Source: Pseudoalteromonas sp. MM1
GTDB taxonomy: Bacteria > Pseudomonadota > Gammaproteobacteria > Enterobacterales > Alteromonadaceae
Assembly (NCBI RefSeq): GCF_030296835.1
Contig: NZ_AP027922.1
Coordinates: 806,001-870,000, forward strand
Direction: 5' to 3'
DNA length: 64,000 nt
The notes under the pieces: model-generated
Databases searched by the model: none
Told to the model about the DNA's origin: nothing
The model's input: only the letters and a program-made list of their open reading frames with translations
In this document: in pieces, positions 56,694-64,000 of the stretch
Layout: every line of letters begins with the position of its first letter
How positions within the stretch are numbered: position 1 is the stretch's first letter
Made by a program: the position numbers and the translations under genes

Positions 56694-59600
56694 ATGATGC
56701 GATTTTTACTGGTATGTGTACTGATGTTGTGTGCCATGCCAAGTTGGGCTTCTATTACTGATTACGTTGTTAAGCAATGGAATATTAAAGATGGTCTGCC
56801 CTCGCAATCGCTAAAAAGTGTTGTGCAAGATCAGCAAGGCTATATGTGGGTCGGAACACAATTTGGTCTTAGCCGCTTTGACGGCACAACATTCACCAAT
56901 TACAACACGCAAAATAGTCCCTTCTTACCAAGTAATGGTATTAACAAACTGCTCATAGACAGTAATGGCTACCTGTGGGTGGGCACTAAAAGTGGCTTGG
57001 TGGTAATAAACCCGCAAACGCTTGCTGCACAAGAATTTAATATTAAAGGCCCTGTTAGAGACATTTTAGAAGATGCTAAAGGCAGCATTTGGATTGCAGC
57101 TAATGGGCTTTATTATGTAGACCGCAACCAAGTTGATTTACGTGATAAAGCGAACGAACTAGTGCCTATTGTAAATGCCACCGTGATCACCCAAATAGTG
57201 GGGTCGGTGAGTCAAATGGCGCTTTCTCCAGAGGGAATTTGGCTTGTCAACGACCGCCATTTACTACGCTTAACTAAAAGCGCTTCTGATTTTTCAAAAC
57301 TCAGGTTGGAGTTAACAGCTAAGGTGTCATTGCCAGAGCGCTTAGCACAAACCATTGTTCATGATCTGTCTTTTTTAAATGGCAATTTATATTTAGCTTC
57401 TGAATTGGGAGCCTACTTTTTAGACTTAGACGATGAGCTAAGACCTTTCCCTTTGCCTAATGCAAGTAACTCCGCCGTGTATAAATTTATGAGCGACACC
57501 AATGGTGGCTTATGGGTTTCTACGTATGGACGCCTGCTTTTTAGAGCTAAATCAGGTGAGTGGCAATGGGTTGAACCAAGTCAGTTAGATCAAAGTATTT
57601 GGTTTGCCGATATTTACCGTGATAGCCAAAATAATATTTGGCTTGCAAGTTTTAGCGAAGGCTTATGGCTTGCCCACGAAGGGCGTATTGAGCGTCACTC
57701 TGCTTTATCACAAATGACTGAGGCCGTCATGGCAATCAGCCAAGCGCCCGATGGAAATTTATGGGTGGCGAACAAAAGTGGTATTGGTTATTTCGATTTA
57801 AATAAAAACTTTGTCAATAAAATACCCAGTGCGCAATTTGGGCGGGCAACAGTACACGACTTACAGTTTGATGGCTCGCGTTTATATATAGCAACGGGTC
57901 GAGGGCTATTTTTTTACGAGCAAGACAAATTATATAGTTTTCCTGGTAGAGCGCTGCGCGACAATCCGGTATTTGCTATTAGCCCATCAAGTAAAGGGGG
58001 CTTTTGGATAGGGACCGGGCGTGGCTTGTATAGGCTTAGTTACGGCGGGCTAACGCCTTTTGCATACAACGCATTTTTAGGCAGCAAATTTATAACCTAC
58101 GTGCTTGATAAGGCAAACTTTGGTGTAATAGGAACAAGTAAAGGGGCGTACTACTTTACCGACCGTGGCATTGAAAAAATAGGTGACCAAACTTCGCTCG
58201 AAAGTGCCTATATCACCAGCGTATTACACATAGATGGTGTAGGTATTTTAATAGGCTCGCTTAATGACGGCCTATTTTACAGAAGTTTACAAGGACATTG
58301 GCGTCAGTTAGATGCAGCCAACGGCTTACCCTATGGCTCTATTTTTAGCCTAGAGTATGACGAAACCTATAAGCGTGTATGGGTAAGTACCATGAAAGGT
58401 GTTTACCGTATGCCGGTGGCGCAATTTAAAACAGAGGTGTCGAGCTTAAAAGTGGAAGAGGTTATTTCTTCTTTTGATAGGCAGCTTGATGGTAAAGCAA
58501 GCCAGTGTTGTAATGGTTTAGGACACGATGCCGTTGCCATGACCGATTATTCAATGTGGTATCCAAGCTTACAGGGCATTGTAGAAATACCTAAAAACAC
58601 AGAGTTATTTGGTCTAAATGTATTAAAGCCTAAAGTAGAAACACTGACCACACCACTGCGAGCTTTAACTACCGCAGCACTAGGTGTAAAGCCTTTACTA
58701 GATACCGATGAGCGCGACATAACGTTAAAGTACACCGCCATCGATTATTATGCGCCAAACAGTATTGAGTTTAGATATAAGTTAAGTGGCTTAGATAGTG
58801 ATTGGCGCTATGCTAATGCACGCCGAGAAGCCATTTATACAAACTTACCAGCCGGTTCATTTTTATTTGAGCTTGAGGCTAAACGCCAAGGCGAAGATTG
58901 GGACAGAGCGCAAACTGCCGAGTATGCATTTGTAGTACCGCAACGCTTTGACGAAACCATTTACTTTAGACTACTCATTGTTAGTGGATTTATTTTACTG
59001 TTTTACTTTATTTTTTGGGTATTTAGAGCGCAAGAGCGCCGAAAGCAAGAAATACTAGAAGCTCTGGTTACAGAGCGTACGTTAGAGCTGCGTCAAGCTA
59101 ACGATAAATTAGGCCAAGTAAATTCACAGCTTAAACTAGTTAGTCACTCAGATGAGCTTACAGGGCTGCGTAGCCGTCGTTTTTTGTTTGATCAGCTTCC
59201 TAAAGATATTGAGCACTTCCAACGTAATGCACAGTCTTTACAAGCGCAAGGTAAGTCGCTTGTACTGCTTATTATTAACTTTGATAACTTTAGCCGTATA
59301 AACGATGCGTATGGCCCAATAGCAGGGGATAGCTGCTTACAGCAAATGGCAGCGTTACTTAATTCACGTACCCAAGGCTCGGACTATGTAGCGCGCTGGA
59401 GTGGGGATGAGTTTTTATTATTGCTGCGCGATTTTAAGTGCAACATGATTGACAGTTATGCCTCTGATTTATGCCAAGCAATCGCATTAAACTCGTTTCA
59501 ATTACCAAACGGTAAAACAACCAATATTACTGCTTCATTGGGGTGGTCTTTTTACCCACTACCACTTTTAGGTGGGCAAGTAATAAGCTGGGAAACATCA

Positions 59601-59780
59601 ATAAACTTAGCCGATATAGCGCTTCACCAGGTTAAAAAGCGCGGTGGTGATGGTGTTGCAAATATTACCTTTGATAAACAGTTGGATGCGTTTGAATTTG
59701 AGCAAAATTCGAATGTAGATCAGCAGTTAGGTATTTTACAAAGTAATGGTTTAGCAGATATTAAAGTGTGGATGCGATAA
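56694..59780 (+). CDS. two-component-regulator-propeller/Y_Y_Y membrane protein with GGDEF-like domain
   Basis: The 1028-residue protein has a signal peptide, about 14 propeller-type repeats with GYMWVGTQFGLSRFDG-like motifs (residues 30-620), a Y_Y_Y domain (ISAID-type IDYYAPNSIEFRYKLSGLDS near 690-780), a transmembrane helix near 765-785, a coiled coil and a GGDEF domain. The active-site motif reads ARWSGDEF instead of GGDEF, and the residue in the RxxD inhibitory-site position is Gln (QGSD), so cyclic-di-GMP synthesis or its inhibition may be altered. It senses extracellular signals. It is at the end of the rib-thiL-pgpA cluster. Confidence 0.88.
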   Translation: MMRFLLVCVLMLCAMPSWASITDYVVKQWNIKDGLPSQSLKSVVQDQQGYMWVGTQFGLSRFDGTTFTNYNTQNSPFLPSNGINKLLIDSNGYLWVGTKSGLVVINPQTLAAQEFNIKGPVRDILEDAKGSIWIAANGLYYVDRNQVDLRDKANELVPIVNATVITQIVGSVSQMALSPEGIWLVNDRHLLRLTKSASDFSKLRLELTAKVSLPERLAQTIVHDLSFLNGNLYLASELGAYFLDLDDELRPFPLPNASNSAVYKFMSDTNGGLWVSTYGRLLFRAKSGEWQWVEPSQLDQSIWFADIYRDSQNNIWLASFSEGLWLAHEGRIERHSALSQMTEAVMAISQAPDGNLWVANKSGIGYFDLNKNFVNKIPSAQFGRATVHDLQFDGSRLYIATGRGLFFYEQDKLYSFPGRALRDNPVFAISPSSKGGFWIGTGRGLYRLSYGGLTPFAYNAFLGSKFITYVLDKANFGVIGTSKGAYYFTDRGIEKIGDQTSLESAYITSVLHIDGVGILIGSLNDGLFYRSLQGHWRQLDAANGLPYGSIFSLEYDETYKRVWVSTMKGVYRMPVAQFKTEVSSLKVEEVISSFDRQLDGKASQCCNGLGHDAVAMTDYSMWYPSLQGIVEIPKNTELFGLNVLKPKVETLTTPLRALTTAALGVKPLLDTDERDITLKYTAIDYYAPNSIEFRYKLSGLDSDWRYANARREAIYTNLPAGSFLFELEAKRQGEDWDRAQTAEYAFVVPQRFDETIYFRLLIVSGFILLFYFIFWVFRAQERRKQEILEALVTERTLELRQANDKLGQVNSQLKLVSHSDELTGLRSRRFLFDQLPKDIEHFQRNAQSLQAQGKSLVLLIINFDNFSRINDAYGPIAGDSCLQQMAALLNSRTQGSDYVARWSGDEFLLLLRDFKCNMIDSYASDLCQAIALNSFQLPNGKTTNITASLGWSFYPLPLLGGQVISWETSINLADIALHQVKKRGGDGVANITFDKQLDAFEFEQNSNVDQQLGILQSNGLADIKVWMR

Positions 59781-59781
59781 T

Positions 59782-59807
59782 GCCCAACCTACAAAGGTAG
59801 GTTAGGC
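59782..59807. other. stem-loop between convergent genes
   Basis: GCCCAACCTAC-AAAG-GTAGGTTAGGC forms an 11-bp stem with one mismatch right after the GGDEF-like gene stop codon. It has no T-run, so termination is uncertain. Confidence 0.45.
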
Positions 59808-59830
59808 ATGATGAAGTTTACGCTATTTTA

Positions 59831-61945
59831 TTATTGGTTTAGCCACGCTGGTAAAATGGCCACTGACTCAGGAGCATTAAATGCCATACTTGCATCGGCA
59901 CTAATATCTCCCCCAGTCGTACTTAAAATATTATTAAAGCGCATAACCACATTGTTGGACTTTTCAGCAACGTATAAATCGGTTCCGCTATACATAATAT
60001 CAACAGGGTTCCCTAATAATGTATTAGGCCCGCTAATCGTCGCGCTTATATTAACTAGGCCAGAGGCATTTGCGGTGTTATTTAATACGTAAATTTTACC
60101 GTCATCTGCAACCGCTGCACTGCCTACATCAGAAAGTATTAGCGCGCCGCTCAATGAGTCGTAATCTATCCCATGGATATTGGTAGGCCCTGCTACTGCT
60201 GTGCCTGAATTTGCTGGTGTTATAAGCCTATCCTCAACTGCAATATTAGTACTACCAGCCATTAGTTTGCTTTTAACTTCGTCAAATACAGCAACGGTTC
60301 CATTTGTTAGTGCTACAAAAGCTCGATCAGTGTTTGCATCGTAATCAACATCCCAAGGGCGAGCATCGTTTGCAAACGTAAGCGTCATTAATGGGCTTGC
60401 ATCCCCTGTGGTGCAAGTTGAAAATATTGAAATACTTGGTGTATCTGCATTATTTTCTGCAACTAAAATCATACCGCTATCAGAAGCCACATCAAGGCCT
60501 TTAGGAGATATAAGGCCTGTATTCAAACCAGTAATAATGCTGTCTTGGTTCGTATTATAAGTTTGCCCATCTCTGTTTATTGCCACTTTATTTGAAATAA
60601 CAATACCGCCAATTGAGGTTGTACTGTTATCGAACGTTGTATAACTATTACCCGCTTTATCAAAAGTTACACTCTCGATAGTTTGACTCGCATTATAGTT
60701 GCCAATTTCTGTGTTAAGTTGTGAACTTAATCGACTAATTTGCCCAGTTGTTTCACCTGCCGTGCCCGGATTACTACTTACAGCAACACCTAGCAGCGCC
60801 ATATTAGCGGTATCACTATCTGAAATGTCAGCCATCTCATTTTGTATACCCAGTTTAGTAATCGACTCTGGTTTAATGGTTGCAGTGGTTAAATCGGGCG
60901 CTATATCGCCGCTTTCACCGGCAAATATATTACTAAACACTAAAATAGCATCGTTTGATTTTTCGGCCACACGTAAATCGCTACCTTCAAGAACAATATC
61001 TACAGGGTTGCCTAGCATAGTCGCAGGGCCTGAAATACTGCGCGCCACAGAAGTATTACCTTGCGCAGTTGAAGCATTATTAATAACAAAAATCGCGCCA
61101 TCGGTGGCATCTGATGCGCTGCCAACATCAGATAAAATTAGCTTATCGGTGTTACTATCATAAATAATGCCATGAATATTTACCGATATTTGCACACCAT
61201 TATCATCGCTTGGTGTAATAGTACGATTTGGCATAGCGGTAAATTCACCGCTTACAAAGTTATCATAAATCGCTACATCACCGTTGGTGAGTGCTACATA
61301 AAGGCGGTCGTTTGTGTGGTCATAATCAACATCCCATGGGGCGGCTTCGGTCAGCGTGGCAGCAAGCGGCGCAACATCTCCCGCAGCAGCACTGCCAAAC
61401 GTGGTAATTTGCATGGCACCAAAATCAGCTATAAATATCAGCCCACTATTTTTTGCAATTGCTATGCCTTTAGGATTAACAAGCGTAGTGGCGGGGCCTG
61501 AAATTTCACGGTCTTGATTGTTGCTAAAGCTTGCACCATCATCGCGATTTGCAAGTTGGCAAATAGTTTTAACGCTACCATTTTCGCTGTCGCTTGCTTG
61601 TATTAAATTACCGAGACTATCAAAGGCTACGCCTTCATTTGCAGTGGTATTAAAGGTTTTTAATTTAGCGGCGTTCTGGTTTATTAAATCTATGGTGCCT
61701 GTGTTTTGTTCGCCGTTATTAGCTAAAATAAACGTAGCGGCACTAAAACCAGGGTTACCGTTTGTGCCATCGCTTCCATCTTGACCATCTGCCCCAGGTG
61801 TACCGGCTAAACCGTTTTCTCCATCATCGCCGCTACACCCTGAAATACCAAGTACGATCCCAAGTGCTAGTGCTGAAAAACAAAGTGGACGTTTAAGTGA
61901 ACTGTTTTGTGTATTAAGGTGAGTTAAATTAGCTTTTTTCATCAT
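59831..61945 (-). CDS. collagen-like, duplicated-propeller lipoprotein
   Basis: The 704-residue protein has a lipoprotein signal (LGISGCSGDD, lipobox Cys near residue 37), then a short run of Gly-X-Y repeats (GENGLAGTPGADGQDGSDG) and two homologous halves. Each half contains PWDVDYD, IHG(I)IYDS, LILSDVGSA, ISGP and VAEKSN motifs, in the first half around residues 130-350 and in the second around 460-690. The halves are clearly an internal duplication of a propeller-like domain. It is probably exposed on the outer membrane. The family is not recognised by name. Confidence 0.75.
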   Translation of the reverse strand: MMKKANLTHLNTQNSSLKRPLCFSALALGIVLGISGCSGDDGENGLAGTPGADGQDGSDGTNGNPGFSAATFILANNGEQNTGTIDLINQNAAKLKTFNTTANEGVAFDSLGNLIQASDSENGSVKTICQLANRDDGASFSNNQDREISGPATTLVNPKGIAIAKNSGLIFIADFGAMQITTFGSAAAGDVAPLAATLTEAAPWDVDYDHTNDRLYVALTNGDVAIYDNFVSGEFTAMPNRTITPSDDNGVQISVNIHGIIYDSNTDKLILSDVGSASDATDGAIFVINNASTAQGNTSVARSISGPATMLGNPVDIVLEGSDLRVAEKSNDAILVFSNIFAGESGDIAPDLTTATIKPESITKLGIQNEMADISDSDTANMALLGVAVSSNPGTAGETTGQISRLSSQLNTEIGNYNASQTIESVTFDKAGNSYTTFDNSTTSIGGIVISNKVAINRDGQTYNTNQDSIITGLNTGLISPKGLDVASDSGMILVAENNADTPSISIFSTCTTGDASPLMTLTFANDARPWDVDYDANTDRAFVALTNGTVAVFDEVKSKLMAGSTNIAVEDRLITPANSGTAVAGPTNIHGIDYDSLSGALILSDVGSAAVADDGKIYVLNNTANASGLVNISATISGPNTLLGNPVDIMYSGTDLYVAEKSNNVVMRFNNILSTTGGDISADASMAFNAPESVAILPAWLNQ

Positions 61946-62087
61946 TTTTACCTTTTAATGTTCCATCAAATGAAAGTAAATAACGTGCCTGTTTATACTC
62001 CTCAGTACGTACTATTTACTGTGTTAACCTCACAGGAATAACGCATAGAAATACGCATTGGATGCAAAAATTTAAAAATAAAAAACA

Positions 62088-62113
62088 AAAAAGGAGCCAT
62101 CAGGCTCCCTTTA
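62088..62113 (-). terminator. dxs terminator
   Basis: GGAGCC-ATCA-GGCTCC with flanking A/T pairs forms a stem; on the minus strand a T-run follows. It lies 22-47 bp past the dxs stop codon. Confidence 0.75.
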
Positions 62114-62134
62114 AAAAACTAGCTAGCTAAATAA

Positions 62135-63997
62135 CTAAGCGATAAACGATTTTATTGAATTTAAAATACCTTGCTCGCCTAAGCCCATTTCATCGTGCAT
62201 TTGCGCTTGCGTGCCGTGTTTAATAAATTCATCAGGAATACCTAAATTAAGCACTTTGATGCTGGCTTTTTGCGCTGCTAAATACTCATTAACCGCTGAG
62301 CCTGCGCCACCACAAATAGCGTTGTCTTCAAGCGTTACTATTACATCATGAGTTTGGCTCAGCTCATCTAATAAACGTGTATCAAGTGGCTTAATAAAAC
62401 GCATATTAACAAGCGTTGCACCTAGTTCATTTGCAGCAAGCTGTGCGTTTTCAAGCAATGTACCAAAGGATAAAATAGCAACTTTAGCGCCTTGCTTAAT
62501 GGTATTGGCTTTACCTAGTTCTAATAGCGTCATTTCGCTTTGAATATCGGCAGTACCGGCACTACCACGAGGGTAGCGAACTGCTACAGGGCAATTAGCC
62601 TTATAACCGGTATAAAGCATATGGCGGCACTCGTTAGTATCACTTGGGGCCATAATAACCATGTTTGGAATACAGCGCATAAAGCTCAAGTCGTACGCAC
62701 CTTGGTGTGTTTCGCCGTCGGCGCCCACAATACCAGCACGGTCTATAGCAAACAGCACAGGTAGGTTTTGCAGTGCAACATCGTGGATAAGTTGATCATA
62801 CGCACGTTGCAAAAAGCTCGAGTAAATAGCTACAACGGGTTTTAGCCCTTCACAGGCAAAACCGGCGGCCAATGTGACAGCGTGCTGCTCTGCTATAGCA
62901 ACATCGAAATACTGCTCTGGGTGTTCTTTTGAAAAACGCACCATACCTGAGCCTTCACGCATTGCCGGCGTAATAGCCATTAATTTTTTATCTTGCTCGG
63001 CCATATCACACAACCAATCACCAAACACCTTAGAGAAAGTGGCGGCGCCAGGTTTAGATTTAGGTAAGCTTGATGTATTAGGGTCGAACTTTGGCACACC
63101 GTGATAGCCAATAGGATCAGCTTCTGCCGGTTTGTAGCCTTTACCTTTTTGGGTTTTTATATGTAAAAGCTGAGGCCCTTTTAAATTACGCATATTACGC
63201 AGTGTATCTACGAGCATATTTACATCGTGGCCATCAATTGGGCCAATATAATTAAGACCTAGTTCTTCAAAAAAGGTACCTGGAATAACCATTCCTTTAA
63301 GGTGCTCTTCTACTTTACTGGCAAGTTCTTTAACAGGAGGCACGCCAGAGAGTAACTTTTTACTGCCTTCGCGAATATTTGTGTAAAAGCTGCCAGATAA
63401 AATACGCGCAAAGTGGTTGGTTAACGCACCTACGTTTTCAGAAATCGACATTTCGTTATCATTTAAAATGATTAACATGTCAGATTTTACATCGCCTAAG
63501 TGGTTCATGGCTTCAAATGCCATACCTGCTGTAATCGCGCCATCGCCTATAACGGCAACAGTTTTACGGCCTTTACCTTCTTTTTGAGCCGCAATAGACA
63601 TACCAAGTGCTGCCGAAATAGAGGTACTTGAATGGCCTACGCTAAAGGTATCGTATTGGCTTTCTTCACGAAAAGGGAACGGATGTAATCCATCTTTTTG
63701 GCGAATTGTATGCATTAAATCGCGTCGACCCGTCAAAATTTTATGTGGGTACGCTTGATGGCCTACATCCCATACTAGGCGATCTTCTGGTGTGTTATAC
63801 ACATAATGAAGCGCAACGGTAAGCTCAACAGTTCCTAAACCAGACGCTAAATGGCCGCTACTTTGCGAAACAGAGTTGAGTAAATAGTCTCGTAACTCGT
63901 TGCTAAACGCAGGGAGTTTGTCTTGCGCTAAATCGCGTAAGTGGGCTGGTTCGTCAACCAAGTTAAGTAATGGATACTTGCTACTATCAAGTGTCAT
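62135..63997 (-). CDS. dxs: 1-deoxy-D-xylulose-5-phosphate synthase
   Basis: The 620-residue protein is a full-length Dxs from ATG 63997. It has [20 protein letters not shown] near residue 45, the thiamine-diphosphate motif [19 protein letters not shown] near 150, and in the second half [14 protein letters not shown] and [19 protein letters not shown], with [19 protein letters not shown]. It makes DXP from pyruvate and glyceraldehyde 3-phosphate for isoprenoid, thiamine and pyridoxal synthesis. In related bacteria it follows xseB-ispA; here those would lie just past the window edge. Confidence 0.97.
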   Translation of the reverse strand: MTLDSSKYPLLNLVDEPAHLRDLAQDKLPAFSNELRDYLLNSVSQSSGHLASGLGTVELTVALHYVYNTPEDRLVWDVGHQAYPHKILTGRRDLMHTIRQKDGLHPFPFREESQYDTFSVGHSSTSISAALGMSIAAQKEGKGRKTVAVIGDGAITAGMAFEAMNHLGDVKSDMLIILNDNEMSISENVGALTNHFARILSGSFYTNIREGSKKLLSGVPPVKELASKVEEHLKGMVIPGTFFEELGLNYIGPIDGHDVNMLVDTLRNMRNLKGPQLLHIKTQKGKGYKPAEADPIGYHGVPKFDPNTSSLPKSKPGAATFSKVFGDWLCDMAEQDKKLMAITPAMREGSGMVRFSKEHPEQYFDVAIAEQHAVTLAAGFACEGLKPVVAIYSSFLQRAYDQLIHDVALQNLPVLFAIDRAGIVGADGETHQGAYDLSFMRCIPNMVIMAPSDTNECRHMLYTGYKANCPVAVRYPRGSAGTADIQSEMTLLELGKANTIKQGAKVAILSFGTLLENAQLAANELGATLVNMRFIKPLDTRLLDELSQTHDVIVTLEDNAICGGAGSAVNEYLAAQKASIKVLNLGIPDEFIKHGTQAQMHDEMGLGEQGILNSIKSFIA

Positions 63998-64000
63998 GGT

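Noticed and set aside
60699..61163. 154-residue plus-strand frame opposite the duplicated lipoprotein gene
   Set aside because: It mirrors the repeated propeller coding sequence and shows no ribosome site or domain.

Overview
The window reads as chromosomal DNA of a marine gammaproteobacterium of the Alteromonadales, most probably Pseudoalteromonas. This rests on the protein-level look of the core genes (threonine operon, nrdR-rib-nusB-thiL-pgpA, glyA, rdgC, dinB, dxs), the many secreted peptidases and the abundance of signalling proteins. It is inference from family resemblance; no search was run. No rRNA, tRNA, CRISPR array or intact transposase was found.

Layout. 0-3.9 kb: 5' part of a TonB-dependent receptor, a YoaK-type membrane protein, a periplasmic solute-binding-like protein, and small proteins plus a membrane-anchored phosphodiesterase-fold protein. 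4.2-12.9 kb: a copper-resistance module, eight same-strand genes (copA, copB, copC, copD, a DUF4440 protein, a DUF411 protein, a DUF305 protein and a glutaredoxin-MauE fusion), divergent from a CusR/CusS-like two-component system. The divergent promoter carries a perfect 44-bp palindrome. 12.9-18 kb: an accessory-looking block with an AraC regulator divergent from a short-chain dehydrogenase and a DUF4345 membrane protein, then a LuxR-type regulator upstream of a tyrosyl-tRNA synthetase. 18.5-20.6 kb: an aldehyde dehydrogenase of the Sad type and a Nudix hydrolase.

20.8-26.4 kb: a dense phosphorelay cluster on the plus strand. It holds an NtrC-type sigma-54 activator, a 71-residue protein that is essentially only a histidine-kinase H-box helix pair, a CHASE3 kinase, an Rcp1-like receiver and a REC-kinase-REC-REC hybrid. 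26.4-43.9 kb: metabolic genes (FAH-family, aldo/keto reductase, thioesterase), dinB, three peptidases (M17, S9, M49-like), a Cache chemoreceptor, HIT and HDOD proteins, RdgC, and a divergent kinase/receiver pair. 43.9-48.8 kb: the thr operon with a readable leader peptide and attenuator. 49.0-56.7 kb: glyA, a 313-bp MITE-like inverted-repeat element, then nrdR-ribD-ribE-ribBX-ribH-nusB-thiL-pgpA. 56.7-62 kb: a propeller/Y_Y_Y/GGDEF membrane protein with a degenerate active-site motif, and a lipoprotein with a collagen-like stretch and two duplicated propeller halves. 62.1-64 kb: dxs.

The parts most worth a second look are the phosphorelay cluster with its stand-alone H-box protein, the LuxR-linked tyrosyl-tRNA synthetase, the copper module with its palindromic operator and less-studied accessory proteins, the two kinds of palindromic intergenic repeat, and the duplicated lipoprotein next to the degenerate GGDEF protein.
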